NCBI RefSeq assembly: GCF_020882245.1
Contig: NC_083600.1
Span: 4,526,001 to 4,590,000, forward strand
Reading direction: 5' to 3'
Length of the DNA stretch: 64,000 nt
Source: Rhopalosiphum padi
Taxonomy: Eukaryota > Arthropoda > Insecta > Hemiptera > Aphididae
Shown: positions 1 through 12,755 of the stretch, piece after piece
Layout of the letters: every line of letters begins with the position of its first letter
How positions within the stretch are numbered: the stretch's first letter is position 1
Translations under genes and position numbers: made by a program
Notes under the pieces: generated by a model
The model's input: the letters and a program-made list of their open reading frames with translations, nothing else
Told to the model about the DNA's origin: nothing
Databases searched by the model: none

Positions 1-1229
1 AAACAACGTTAGTGTAAACTACAACACAAAACATTTATCTACTTGAGCGATATCATCGTTTATATATTATGTTTTAATATACTGCGATAAACCCGTGCCA
101 TTAAAGTTAGTTATTTAATAATTGCAATGTAAACATTGCTTTTATAAATACATTTTTCCGTGATGGGAACGACTGAACGAGCCCCAGTCGTGGACTAATG
201 GTATTTGACATTCCGCTGGATGAAATACTCGGATTACTTGTCTTTTAATGGTTAATTTTTATACATTATTTCGGGATTAAGTTCAATAGCTTGTTGTTTG
301 ATATAAGGCTTAGCAACTATTTGATTGAATGATTCTCAACGAATATGTGAGAACAATGCCTCCTAATTGTTGTTTCATCCGAAACACATATATTATATAT
401 TTAATAGTTATAACACCAAATACAAATACTGTATCTTTCTTTGTGGTTCTAAACTGGTCATGAGTGATTCATATAATTATTTTAACTTTTCGAAAATTTG
501 ACAACTTGACGAGCTTAACCGATCAATTTGTTTAAATTGCTTGTAACAACTTCGGTATTTTTCATTTTTGAAAAATGTACAATGATTACAACTATTCATG
601 TTCAAAATCATGTCGAGGTCACCTAATATCCCGCCCGGATACCTTATGGGTCGATTACCAACGACACACTGGCCAACCTGTGTGAATTTTATGTGTATTT
701 TATTGTGTTATTGTGTATAGTATCTGGCAAAAGTTGACAGGGTTGCTAACCAAGTGTATATACGTGTGTATTCGTGTGTGTGTAAACCAGGACTTCAAAA
801 GTTTATGTATAAAGTTTTGTCGCTATAACGAAAATAAAAATAAAAATAATAAACAAAACCAGCTAGTAAACGAAAAACGAAAAAAAACAAATACACATTA
901 TATCATTCTAATCATAATTAAAGATTAACAATAAACAAAAAACGTATTTATAACATAACGTTATTAGAATTTTATTTTTTTTGGAAATGAATTTAATAAC
1001 TTTTTAACAAATTCTATAAGTTTTGTAGTTCGAATATTTTTTTACTAATCTTTTGTAGCCGGTTTGTATTGATTTGAAATCTTGTTTTTTTATTTATAAA
1101 GGTTTAATTTTTTTTTAATCAAAATTTCGGTGGGGGCTGGGGAAATGCCTTAAGTTCGAATTTTGAATTTTTTTTCTTACCAATAGTTTGTAGCTTATGT
1201 AAATATTATAAAACAAATTACTTAAAAAA
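1..1229. other. AT-rich intergenic DNA, no gene seen
   Basis: No convincing coding frame, splice pattern or RNA gene is visible. The only open frame of any length (713-928, +) is lysine/asparagine-rich and follows AT composition, as expected by chance. It begins in a TATTGTG-rich stretch and has no family resemblance. Confidence 0.6.
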
Positions 1230-2145
1230 CCATCATCGTTGGATAATCTATACAAATGGTTTAATTGGTTTAAATTTAAATACTAAGCAGATAATAAGTT
1301 TTGGCAGTTTTGCTGATGATACCTTAATTTTTGTTAGTAGTACCTCAAATAATGTAGTTAATATATAATATATAACCTAACTACACTCACCTTGAAAATT
1401 TGAAAACTATTAATAACTGGTTTGAAAATAATTTATTTGAACTCACTCAATATTAAAAAATAAAATTATATATGTTTTTTTTTAATTTATAAAAATCAAG
1501 GTTTAATATACAATCCATTTGTTTTACACTACTCAAATTATTGTAATAGTTCCTTAGATTCTTGTAAATATAATAAGCTTGAACATTGCATGTTGATGAC
1601 TCAATTAAATATCTTGGGGTGATTTTTGATAAAAATTTAAGGTGGACTAAACATATTAATCATGTATATATAATTATATGTAGTTACTAATTAGTACGGT
1701 ACAAAAGTTGTTTTATAAATTTAAATTTTTAAAAGATATCCTCAACACCAACACCTTGCGTACAGTCTATTTAACACCTGTATAATATATTATTAGCTAT
1801 TGTATTGTTGTTTGGGTACAATACATCAAACCATCAAAGTTTGCCTCAAATCCGCTTATTATTACATTGGTTTCACTGTTAAGATTTATACTATTGTAAT
1901 CGTATGATTTTCACATAGATGACCTTTACAATACATTCAGTTTAAGAAACCTCAATGGTTTATATATATGGAATATCCTAAATTATATTTTTAATGTAGA
2001 TTTAAAATATTATCGCCGGTCACATATCTATCAAACATGTCTAAAACAATTAGTAAATCTGAATATAAGTATACCAGTAACCCGCAATAAGGAATTTGGT
2101 AGAAAAATGGTTATTAATGTCGGTATTCATTTATATATTAGCTAA
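1230..2145 (+). mobile_element. Degenerate non-LTR retrotransposon (LINE) reverse-transcriptase remnant
   Basis: Translating the plus strand in shifting frames recovers pieces of a LINE reverse transcriptase in the right order. Near 1300-1341 is FADDTLIF, the catalytic YADD-type box. Near 1390-1440 is a segment like LKTINNWFENN. At about 1606-1665 is KYLGVIFDKNLRWTKHI, the conserved motif after the palm in Jockey/I-type elements. At about 2090-2140 is the C-terminal end NKEFGRKMVINVG. Stops and frameshifts separate the pieces, so the copy is dead. No 5' end, endonuclease domain or poly-A tail could be fixed. The clade (Jockey-like) is inferred from motif style only. Confidence 0.75.
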
Positions 2146-2336
2146 ATATTAATTTAATATCATATAAAAGTAAGTATCGTTATAAAAAATATTTAAAACA
2201 TCTGAATTTGAATCATATTATATTATAAACAAAAACTTATACCTATACATATATTTTATAGTAAAATAAAAGTAAAGTATGGAGAGTTTGATACTGTAAA
2301 TAAGTATTATCGTTTTCGTCATTTCCTTTATGCAAC

Positions 2337-2375
2337 ATACACTCACTCACTCACTCACACTCACTCACACACACA
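2337..2375. repeat. (CACT)n / (CA)n microsatellite
   Basis: Tandem CACT units run into CA dinucleotides, followed by a T tract. It is a simple sequence repeat with no sign of function. Confidence 0.85.
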
Positions 2376-4212
2376 CAAGTTTTTTTTTACAAATCATTAT
2401 TACCTTAACCTCATTCGCTTCATTCGCTTACTTACTTATGACAATAATAAAATGTAAGCTAAAAACACTCATGATATAGAACATTGTACGTATTCACACC
2501 TAATAATAACAATGAACCGGGCGTGAAAAGGGTACCAAATACCAAGGTAATAATAATGGGTCTATACAAGGTGCATACCTATTAACGGGTTGAATCGATG
2601 ATTGTGAATATATTTTATAAGTTCTTTATTATATTCTACTAATGTAGTAATGTTTTATATATTATTATAATATAAGATGTACAACGATGTTATGCGCCTA
2701 TGCCCATCGTTATTTTTCAATGTATTCACAAAACTAATGTGCGTCGATTAAGGGTACTGGTTCGATATTCGATACTACACTATACCTATATTTGTCTACT
2801 AGACTAAACACTAAAGGCTAACCCTAGAGTTCGTGCGACCAATTTGTAAGCTTGACGTTGATTGCTACATTTTTTTACTCTTTTAGTTGAAACGTTTAAT
2901 GTTATCAGCTTGGACTACAGGATGTCCGTCTAATGGTCTTGCATGCAGCTATTATTAAGGGCGTGTGTGTGCATTTTTTTTTTCGAAACATTTTTGTGTG
3001 GCTGGACTCTTCTAAATTATCAAATATTTTACGTGGTGTATTAATGTTAAGTTTTATGATTCTAGTCGGATGATATTGTTGTGTACTATAATACATGTTA
3101 TATGTTGTGTGCAATAGATTCTAAATAATGTTAACAATGTATTTATATTATATATATATAATATTAATATATATATATTCATATAATGAATATATAATAA
3201 TATATGATAATCATATATATATATATATACAGGTGCAGGCGTATATATAGGTGGTGCTACTGGTAATGTTAGGTAAGCTTACCAGGCAACTCCTCCGCGA
3301 TAATTATAATTCGAGGCAATTAAATTTCAAAAAGGTCAAAAATATAATAGAAACGCATTTATCACCGTCGCCGATCGTTTAATTATTATATAAAAAACAA
3401 CAACACTGGCGCCCTTGTGCAATAGATTGTCGTAATGGATTATTCATTATTATTATTTTTGTTTTAGTTTTTAACGGGGGTAACGTGTAAAATTGTAGTT
3501 CACACACGCATAAAAAAATAAATATATATTAAACACAATATAATAACATTATTTTATATTTTATACGATGCATCTACCTATACCGGGCTGACGGACTATA
3601 CATTATGTACACATTTCACTACAAATATTATTATTCTGTTGTATAAAAGCAAAACTTTATAAACCTACCTAAAATAAAATAGGTTCTGTGTTCTAACTGT
3701 AAATCAGTTTTTATTACTCTAGTGTGGTAAATTGTGTAATTTTAAATCATTATATGATCATAAAGTTAGATGTTTTAACGAAAATAAATAATCGCTTTTG
3801 TAATGATATTTGATTAACAATAGATGTCGATAGTACAACAAATACTCTTTTTTATTGAGAACTGTAGTGAAACCAATTTGTAAATAATAAGTGTTTAAAA
3901 AATAGTTATTACTTCTAAAATATATCATAATATTGTTTGTGTATGATTGTATGATTATACAGTAAGACAAGTACTAAGTAGCTATTATATTGCGGTGTAG
4001 ATATGTGTATTTCTAAAAGGACAATCATAAATATATTTTAAATATCTTATTCGGGGATTTTATAAGATTTCTCACATAATAGGCACGTATTATTGCTTTT
4101 TACATACCAAAATAATTTACAGTTAAGTTGTTTTAATGTCTATGTATTTTTATAATTCTAATTTTAATTTTCAACAATTTTCAGTGATTATAGAAATCTG
4201 AATTTATTAATA
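2376..4212. other. AT-rich intergenic DNA with TA-rich microsatellite
   Basis: No gene is supported. About 3140-3230 is a TA-repeat cluster containing short palindromes, interrupted by ATTC and ATGA units. The short minus-strand frames at 2905-3114 and 3758-3970 have random composition and no splice or family support. Confidence 0.6.
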
Positions 4213-4834
4213 TACAGGGTGATTCTTTTATTATAAAATACTCATTATTTTAAAAAGTATTATTATTATTATTATTTTTTAGTATTTTTTAGTATGTTTT
4301 GGAAAATATTTTTTTACATAGTTTCAAGTTGTTAAAAAATTATATTTTTAAATATTTTTTTTTAAGTTTTTTACTTTTTTGAATGACAACATGGAGTCTT
4401 AACCATGTTGTCATTCAAAAAAGTAAAAACTTAAAAAATATACTTAAGAGGACGCCATACCCGCATGTGTTGTCTCTGTCTTACTAACGTACATCATAAC
4501 AAATTTGCGTTCAGTAGAATGCATTTTGTGACGTTAGCTTCAATATTAGAGTAAATTTACCTATAATAATATTCTTACCTTTAAATTTTTTAATAGGTAA
4601 ATTTATTCTAATATTAAAGCTAACGTCACAAAATGTATTCTACTGAACGAAAATTTGTTATGATGTACGTTAGTAAGACAGAGACAACACATGCGGGTAT
4701 GGCGTCCTCTTAAGGATAAAAAATATTTAAAAATATAATTTTTTAACAACTTGAAACTATGTAAAATAATGTTTTCCAAAACATGGATACTTTTTAAAAT
4801 AATGAGTGTTTTATGATAAAAGAATCACCCTGTA
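4213..4834. mobile_element. Nested foldback (long inverted repeat) MITE
   Basis: Nearly the whole segment folds back on itself. The ends are TACAGGGTGATTCTTTTA (4213 on) and its complement ending in CACCCTGTA (to 4834), with TA at the boundary, as in Tc1/mariner-type foldbacks. The left arm also has its own hairpin (about 4365-4435, GACAACATGG against CCATGTTGTC). Inside the outer arms sits a second palindrome, 4443-4714, with ends CTTAAGAGGACGCC and GGCGTCCTCTTAAG. Its inner motif ACCCGCATGTGTTGTCTCTG recurs elsewhere in the window. There is no coding capacity. It may be one composite element or one MITE inserted in the loop of another. Confidence 0.85.
4443..4714. repeat. Inner palindromic repeat of the foldback family (copy 1)
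   Basis: This is an almost perfect inverted repeat of about 125 bp per arm around a short spacer near 4570-4600. The arms carry CTTAAGAGGACGCC, the GTGTTGTCTCTGTCTTAC box, TCAGTAGAATGCATTTTGTG, and TAATATTAAAGCTAACGTCA in the right arm. Diverged copies of the same boxes appear near 10513, 30028 and 42046. It is the best-preserved copy here. Confidence 0.8.
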
Positions 4835-4888
4835 GTTATACAAACAATTTTGGTGACCCAGCATTTAGTGAAACGTGAATGTATTTTT

Positions 4889-6574
4889 TTATCTATTCTC
4901 GATTTCACTCAGTTCTGAAACTGTTTTACTGAATTCGGATTTGGCTGATCCAGGTTCTGTTGCCTCTCCATTCGGTTCTGGTATCTCTGTACTTAGTTCA
5001 GATGGCCCACCTGATTCGGACTTGGCTGATCCAGGTTCTGTTGCCTCTCCATTCGGTTCTGGTATCTCTGTACTTAGTTCAGATGGCCCACCTGATTCGG
5101 ACTTGGCTGATCCAGGTTCTGTTGCCTCTCCATTTGGTTCTGGTATCTCTGTACTTAGTTCAGATGGCCCACCTGATTCGGACTTGGCTGATCCAGGTTC
5201 TGTTGCCTCTCCATTCGGTTCTGGTATCTCTGTACTTAATTCAGATGGCCCACCTGATTCGAACTTGGCTGCTCCAGGTTCTGTTGCCTCTCCATTTGGT
5301 TCTAGTATCTCTGTACTTAGTTCAGATGGCCCACCTGATTTGGACTTGGCTGCTCCAGGTTCTGTTGCCTCTTCATTCGGTTCTAGTATCTCTGTACTTA
5401 GTTCAGATGGCCCACCTAATTCGGGTATTCTTAGACCTAGTTCTAGTGCTCCTGAATCTAGTTCTGGCACGCTTACATTTAATTCTGGTGATCCTGCAAC
5501 TAATTCTGGTGCTTCTGAACTATATTCCTGTTCTTCTAAATCAGTTTCTGGCATAGGGACTAATGCAGTAATGTCTCGTGAAGACAGAAATATGTAAATA
5601 CCTTGTTCTGGGTCTGTAACTGATGCACTCAGTTCTTGACTGTATCTGCTTGGCGTGGTATATGGTTCCAAAGCACGTTTCTAAATAATATTGTTAGTTG
5701 ATAAATAATATGATTTTTAATGATAAAACAAGATTTAGAAATGGTAAAATAACTTTAACATAGCCACCAATCATCGTGCTCAATATAACTTCAGATAAAT
5801 AGGTTGTAAATAAAACACAATAAGTAATGGTTGATTTATTAGGACGAAACCCATATTGTTGTAATTATATGTTTACAATTGTATGGTAATGGTAATTTTC
5901 GCTTTTTTTTAATACGAGAGAAAAATTTGAAAATACCTTCATTAAATGAACGTTTGAAATATCATATCGATATAACTATATAACTGTATCAGACATGATA
6001 TTAGATTTTAGCCGAAGAGTAAATAATAAGCAACCATAACCAAGTGTCGAATCATGTTTTCTGAAAATAATGGAAATTTAAAAAATCTTTTGATATGATT
6101 TAAAAACTAGGTTCAAAAATATGATTTATTGGATTTATTTAACTTATATAATTAGTTCCTATATTATATTAAGTAATACAATAATTTTAATTATACAAAG
6201 ATCATTAGAGGTACCCGAATGGAATGAAACAAAGATTTGTGCTCTGTATGCCTTGATTTCAGGTATTCTTCCGACATCAATGATATTGGGTGTCGGTTTT
6301 CTATTTCCAACATATCATTCAGATAATTTGGTTCTGGAAGTTCCCCGAGTTCATTGTATTTGATTTTCATTAGTGATTTTTGGTCTTTGACTATACTTTT
6401 TTTTAACTTGAGATGGTTAATGATGTCCTGATTTCTTTCCAAACAGCTTTGATGACTTACTTTGGAACAGACGGTGCACTTATAGACTGGTTTGAGCACA
6501 CTCCTTTTGTTACAGTGCATGCATTTATTTAAATGGAAAAAGTAGGACTTTTTAAAACTATGTTCAGTATGCAT
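4889..6574 (-). CDS. C1-like zinc-module protein with six acidic 27-residue tandem repeats, two exons
   Basis: The proposed model is exon 1 at 6574-6215 and exon 2 at 5680-4889, giving 383 residues. The intron has donor CGG|GTACCT and acceptor TATTTAG|AAACGT, both phase 0, so the frames join. Residues about 5-50 fit the C1 pattern H-x12-C-x2-C-x11-C-x2-C-x4-H-x2-C. The last cysteine of a classic C1 site is not obvious, so call it C1-like. Residues about 180-208 are Pro-Glu-Leu-rich. Residues 209-370 are six near-identical 27-residue units beginning GGPSELSTEI, acidic and probably disordered. The tail is 13 residues. There is no signal peptide or membrane segment. I do not recognise the family and assign no function. 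C1 modules usually bind lipid or proteins, but the binding loop cannot be judged here. Upstream exons are possible. Seen: frames, splice sites, repeats. Inferred: that both exons form one gene. Confidence 0.65.
4931..5416 (-). repeat. Six-unit 81-bp coding tandem repeat
   Basis: Six head-to-tail 81-bp units lie within exon 2 of the C1-like gene. Units differ by a few substitutions (for example GAT/GCT and TCGG/TTGG), and none carries an indel, so the frame is kept. The plus strand is also open in two frames across the array, a by-product of the 3n unit length and low stop density. Confidence 0.95.
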
Positions 6575-9500
6575 TTCAATGTTGATTGATATATGTTCAA
6601 TAAATTCGCTTAAGAATTATTAAAATTAATTAATAAACAAATGACTTGCTGTATTAAAATACATAATATTCGTTGCTATAAGAAATGAAAATATACATGA
6701 TCAATATAGTTCAATAATTTAATAGTTTTGAATCTGTTTTTTTTTTAAATTTTTGTTTACCTATATATGTGTGCATCGATAAAATGGTTGGATTTTCAAT
6801 TTTTAGCGTGGTTTTGGATAGAAAAATCTCTAGTTTGTTGATATAATGATATAATATGGTATACAAAATATATGTTATTATAATAATTAAATATTAATAA
6901 TATAATAAATACAATATTGCATTTATAGTATATTTAGTGATTAGGCTAATACTCTGATAGAGTGATAGATAGTCTTCATTCAAAATTGGTTTTATTATAC
7001 AGTTATACACTGTTGAATTTAAATTTAGCACACAGTAGAGTGGACCCACTTGTGTATTTTTTCTTTGCATTTCAGCTAAATAAACAAATAGTTACGTCTT
7101 ATGTGATGATAACTATAATTTTGTCTATATTTATTGGTAAGGTTTATCGATGATAAATTAATAACAAATGGGATAATATAAGATGATTTTTTTGTTAATA
7201 ATATTAGAAAATACATTTAGTTATAACGACTAAAAATATACGTACCTATATTGAAATAAAATATTAATATTATGTATATAGCAGCAAAGTCAACGTGGGA
7301 TAGAAAAAATGCGGTTCGCTCTGTTTAGCGAGTTTAATATTAGATACAAAAATATGACAATATAAAAGAGTAATATTTCGATAACATTTATATATGTGTA
7401 TATATGTCATACTGTTTCATGACAAATATATAGGGCACTGACCCATTTATACATATCTCAGCTTCAATTTGTGGCTGATAATAAAATAATTACCGATAGA
7501 TACTCTACTGTCACTATGATCATGATATTATTATTCTGTTATTCGACGAATATTTATTGAACAATATAATATATATATTTGTTTTTATAAGACTATAGTA
7601 TCTATACAAAATATGCTGTAAAAAATATTGTCAAAAAACATTAAAAAAAGGAAAGTGAAAATTTTTAGTAAAATAAATTCAAACAATCATAACTTGGCTA
7701 CTGCAAAAACAAAGTATATACACACGTATAAGTTTATAGAATTATTCCATAGCGGCATAGCTCATTAGTTGCTACATTAATTAGTTTATGATTTTAGTTT
7801 TATAGTTTTATTATATTGTGTTATTTAACTCTGCGATTGCATTTATAAATATATGCTTATACAATTGTATAGATATTTTATATTTATTCAAGATAAATGT
7901 ATTTATCTATAGTTAATTAATTGTATTAACTAATCAATCTAGAATAATTGCTTTTTTATTATACTTCAAGCACAATACTTTTTATGCCAACCTATAATTA
8001 ACATTAATATTATATTCTAAATTGTGAACTCATAGGCTCAATGGGGCCTATTATCTTCTTGAAGAATACATTTAATAAAAAAAATATGGTAATGAGTATT
8101 CGCATGGTAAAAATTTAAAATAGTGTTATCTATATTATCGATTGTTTTGCAATATACCTATAAATACTAGCATACTACCTACACTACTAACTTATGGAGA
8201 CTGCTTAATATTTTAACGTAATTATTTCATAGTTCATTATTCGCAGTTCATAATAAGACATCATAGATACCATGTTTGCTCTTTAAAAATCGCCCCCCCC
8301 CCCCGTTATCTTGGCCTAGATCCGCCCCTGTTAAAAGTCATATTCTATAGTCACTATTTCCAAGTTTTAAATAGTCATTTAGAAAAATTGGTGCATTTAA
8401 AATTAAAATGCCCACCACAATAGTATTTTTTTCTATTTCAATACATAATAAATACAAATTGTGTTAGTCATTAAGAATCAATTTTTGTAACTCCTTATTA
8501 CACTTAAAATAAGGGGAAGAAAATATGAGAAGTGGCTACTTCCAATCACACGAATTATCGTAATTATATCGAATTATGTCTGGATGAAAAAATAAAGATT
8601 GGTACTCGAGTTATATATCCTGTAGGATAAGAGACGATTTTTAAAAATAATTTCATTTAAATTTCTTTCAAATATAATTATTTTTATATTGGTTATAAAT
8701 ATGACGAGACACCATCTTGTGTAAAATGAATGTAGAATATCTATAATATTGAAATGGACAAATTTCTCGGTTTAAAGTACTCGGCACACCGCACAGTAAA
8801 ATTTGTATAGGTAATAACTTACTTTTTTCGTTAAACTCAAGTATCTCACAAAAATTTACTGGATACTACTCATTTGCAGTACGTATTGTATGATCCGTAT
8901 TATGATTTGTAAACCTACTTATTATATATGTTAGGTGAATCGTAAAAATAGTCCATACAAATTAAACACTCTGTATCAGTAGGTAGGTATAGACTATATG
9001 TCTATATCTTACGTAAGATAAAGACTAAAGAGTGATTTAATACCTAAATATATAAACATAATGACAATAATTACATTGTACCTACTACCTACTTATATTT
9101 TATAATTTATAATTTACATATTAGATAATATCTGTATTGAGTACCGAGGTATACTTATTTGATAATATATTACGACTTGATCATAAACGATTTAAGGAGT
9201 GCTAAAATGACGTATATTACACAAAGAGGCTTTGCTCCCACACCCTATATACTGCTCATATTAACAATCTTCAAAACGTTAATGTCCCCATTATAATGAG
9301 TATAACGTAATTATTAATTTAATACAAATGCATTTATTTTGGTCACACACCCGTTGCACCCACACCTAAAACATTTATTTATAAAGAGTTATCAATTGAT
9401 CCGTTTATTTTTATTTGTTAATTGGATCTCTTTCATGTACAGATTATTGTTGATTTCCCATATATTATTCCTATAATAATGTGCTTAAAAATATATTTAT

Positions 9501-10510
9501 TATTAAAATGTTCTACTATTTAGTCAATTTTATTATTAAGAACAGAATGAGAGATGAGACTGATTATATAAGTTGTATAGTAAGTATTAATAGTATATTA
9601 TATACTATATAAATATACTGTTGTCTATTATGGTGTATACAAACTACAAAGTATGTTTTACTTATCTATCGAATACAGAATATGAGTGTTATACTAAAAA
9701 TCTATACCTAGTTTAGTAGTTTATAGTTATAAATTTGTTAATAATTATTATCTATACAAAAAAGTATACTACTTTTTTTTTAAATTAGCTTAAAAATCTT
9801 ACTGTTAGATAGGCTCTTTGCCGATATTTATTACGCCTATACAATACCAAAAATACATTTATTGTTTAAAAATCGAAGCAAATTGTTTGCTCCAAAACGT
9901 GATGACATCTACAAAAAAAAACCATTGTAATAGTGATATATTATAGCACTAGGGGCTATGGCAGTATCCCTACTCAGAATTTAAAAACGTAAAATTAATT
10001 TTTATAGCTGACATAACTTTGTAATAATTAAGATTAAACTGAAAAAAAAATAGCAAATGTCTAAAAATACAAATTCATATTATTATTATAATCTACCTGA
10101 CTAGTCCCTACCTTTATCAATCTGTTTAGACAAAAATAGTAAAAACGATTAACGATATACATATTATAGGTATAAAAGAAAAAATAAATGAAAGAATTTC
10201 TAATAATATTATATTATAATTGTCTCCAAGTCAAATAACTATTTTCAACGGATGTTTACATCTCGTGCGATGGACGGTTATGTATTTACTACCGATATTT
10301 TATACTTGCAATTTCACAACATGGTAAAATAAGCACAGCTATATGTCTATATTAAATTATCACATCAATAGGTATTCTGTATACAGTGTAGAAGGTCGAC
10401 AAGAGTAAACATAACGCGCTGACAAAGAATTTGTTTAATTACATTTAATAAAATATTTACCTATATATATATATATATATATAGTATATACATATTAATA
10501 ATTATATAGA
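6575..10510. other. AT-rich intergenic DNA, no gene seen
   Basis: No supported gene. Contents are simple AT runs, a poly-C tract at about 8291-8304 next to GATCCGCCCCTG (8320-8331), which resembles a hAT-type terminal repeat with no matching partner found, and scattered short repeats. The frame at 6962-7153 is random in composition. Confidence 0.55.
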
Positions 10511-10512
10511 AT

Positions 10513-10590
10513 TATTTAAGAGGACGTAGAACCCGCACGTGTTGTCTCCGTCTTACACGCGTGCGACGTGCAACATATCAAATTTTTTTT
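10513..10590. repeat. Foldback-family repeat fragment (copy 2)
   Basis: TTAAGAGGACGTAGAACCCG followed by CACGTGTTGTCTCCGTCTTAC closely matches the end boxes of the 4443-4714 palindrome. Only one arm is evident. It lies just upstream of a broken hAT transposase. Confidence 0.7.
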
Positions 10591-10719
10591 TAGCCGTTCC
10601 AAGTCATTACGACTCTTCTACGCGGAGAAAACTATTCGCCGATTTCAATGGTAAGGCCGTTGCTCAAAAAAAATAATAAACAACCATTTCAAACTTCGGG
10701 ATAACGACCACCAAAGTAT

Positions 10720-11278
10720 AACTTATTTCAAGCAGACGAACATTTCTGATATTGAAAAACGGTTTAATCTTGAGCGGAGTTCAGAGAGCAAAATCTCTGC
10801 ACGACAAATCGCGTCATTTTTAGATCCAAGGTATAAAAATTTGGACCACGAACCCATCATTGCACGAGAAAGCATTCGATCAACCGGTATCGATTTATTA
10901 AATAAAATCAATTTAGTGCGTGACAAGTGAAGTACACGACGCGAACCATATCACTTCAACAAAACGCACTTGAATTCCTTTTCGGTGATGATGTTACCGA
11001 AGTCAACGATTTTGACGACCTAGTTTCAGAATAATTTGGCTGAACCTCAATTAAGGTTCGATTTAAATCCGTTTGATTGGTGGAAATCTAGAGAAGATAA
11101 ATATCCAGCAATCGGAATTTTGGCAAAAAAATACTTATCAATACCCGCCATGTCGGCGAGTTCCGAACGATGTTTTTCCACGGCTGAGAACGTAGTGACT
11201 TCGAGTAAAACATCATTATTGACAAATAATGTTGATTTGTTGGTTTTCTTACATCAAAACAGAAACTTAATACCATAG
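10720..11278 (+). pseudogene. hAT-family transposase, C-terminal part, broken
   Basis: Plus-strand reading gives an hAT catalytic-core piece at about 10725-10930 (ISARQIASFLDPRYKNL, the conserved FLDPR box), then a TGA stop. A short piece follows in a shifted frame (LEFLFGDDVTEV...). The hAT dimerisation domain follows at 11036-11278, with FDWWKSREDKYPAIGILAKK, SASSERCFSTAE and a terminal LVFLHQN. At least one in-frame stop and two frame changes make it a pseudogene. The N-terminal BED finger and most of the core are missing. The style resembles ZBED-type hAT transposases of insects. Confidence 0.9.
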
Positions 11279-11289
11279 TATTATTATTA

Positions 11290-12755
11290 TTATTCATATT
11301 TATATTATTTCTTTTTGTATTTATTAAAAATTCACCTTTATTATAATCATTCATTTTACACATACTATTATAATAATTATTCCTCAATCGACTTAATCCC
11401 GTAATAAACCTATTTAATTATTTTGTAACAATAAAGAAATTCATTGCAATATTAAAATTTAAAATTATTCTTATTTGCATTTTTAATTAAATTAATTGTG
11501 CTGTATTGTGTATCTGTTTTTTGTTTGTTTGAAAATCGTTATTATAAAAGTACTAAATACTTGAATTTACTGTAGATTTAAAGATTTGAATACACAATAC
11601 GCTAATGGCAAAGTACACACTATAATACGTGATTACGTGGAAGCGTCTACCTATACATAATATATTAATATGTTAAGTTAACAAAATTAGTTAAGTAACT
11701 GGAGAGCTATAATTTTTAATATACACTTGTTGCCTATAAATACAATTTGTTTAGTCTTCGTAATTTTGTATCGATTTTTAAACTTAATTTTCAAAATGTG
11801 GTGCATGCAGAACTATTAATAGTTAGGTACTAATGGGTACTATTTAATACCATTAATACCTATCTATTTTTAATAAGGATTACAATATCACAGATTTGAA
11901 AGTGAAATAATGATTTCGGGTAGCAAATAATGCACCATGCAAGATTATTTCCGTTTTCATTTAAGTCACATAAACTTTAAATGGTTTTAAAGTTTAAAAA
12001 AGCTACTTATTTAAACTTATATACATTGTAGAATGCAACAAGACTAATCAGTTATCACACAATTGTTGAGCAAATAATTGAGTAAGTTGCTTTTAAAGTT
12101 TGATGGCCTACCACAGTTAAAAAATAAATTTTTTTAACTGATAAATTCATAAAGCTCACAACTAAAATTTAAAATTTAAAGTCATTCCATTGATTATGAT
12201 TTATAAGTTAATAACCTATTTTACAAATAATAGGATATAATACCAACAATTTAATCTTAATAAAAATCATAAATCACTATCTTTACATTGATATTTGATA
12301 CTTTGCATAACTGCAATCAAACCATTCAAACCAATAATTTTTTTTTCAAATTTAAATTAAATAATAAATTATTATCAAGTAATTTGAAAAAAAAACATAT
12401 TTTTTCATGAATGCATTTTTTATTAAGTGTTATAGGCTATGTAATTTAGCTGAATTCTTATATATTTAATAACTTATTTATTTATATTAAAATATATTGT
12501 TAGTTAAAAAGTTACCCAACAAGTAAAATACAGTGTCAAACAATTTACAAATAAATTTAATATTAATTTTACTTTGTTTTTTAAAAATATTACATTATAA
12601 TTACAGAAATATAAATTCTACAAGTCTATAGAAGACGATAAACATACTATTTACAGTGACATTTATATTATACATAAAAAAAAAAAACAGCCTGTTATGT
12701 CTGTTTGATATCAGACTTAACGCTGTTAATGTGTCATAATTATTTTGAACAAAAT
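11290..12755. other. AT-rich spacer, probably including the NUP210 3' UTR
   Basis: No coding frame. The right end, below 12756, should contain the 3' UTR of the minus-strand NUP210 gene. An AATAAA hexamer on the minus strand overlaps its stop codon, and another lies near 12476-12482. Which is used cannot be told from sequence. Confidence 0.5.

Noticed and set aside
4931..5416. Regular direct repeats that could suggest a CRISPR array
   Set aside because: Units are contiguous 81-bp coding repeats with no spacers, in a eukaryotic gene.
4960..5556. Plus-strand 198- and 240-residue frames over the repeat array
   Set aside because: They end with the array and have no upstream or downstream exon support. 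The minus frame has a splice acceptor and an upstream zinc-module exon.
10723..10926. Minus-strand 67-residue frame
   Set aside because: Shadow of the plus-strand hAT transposase core containing FLDPR.
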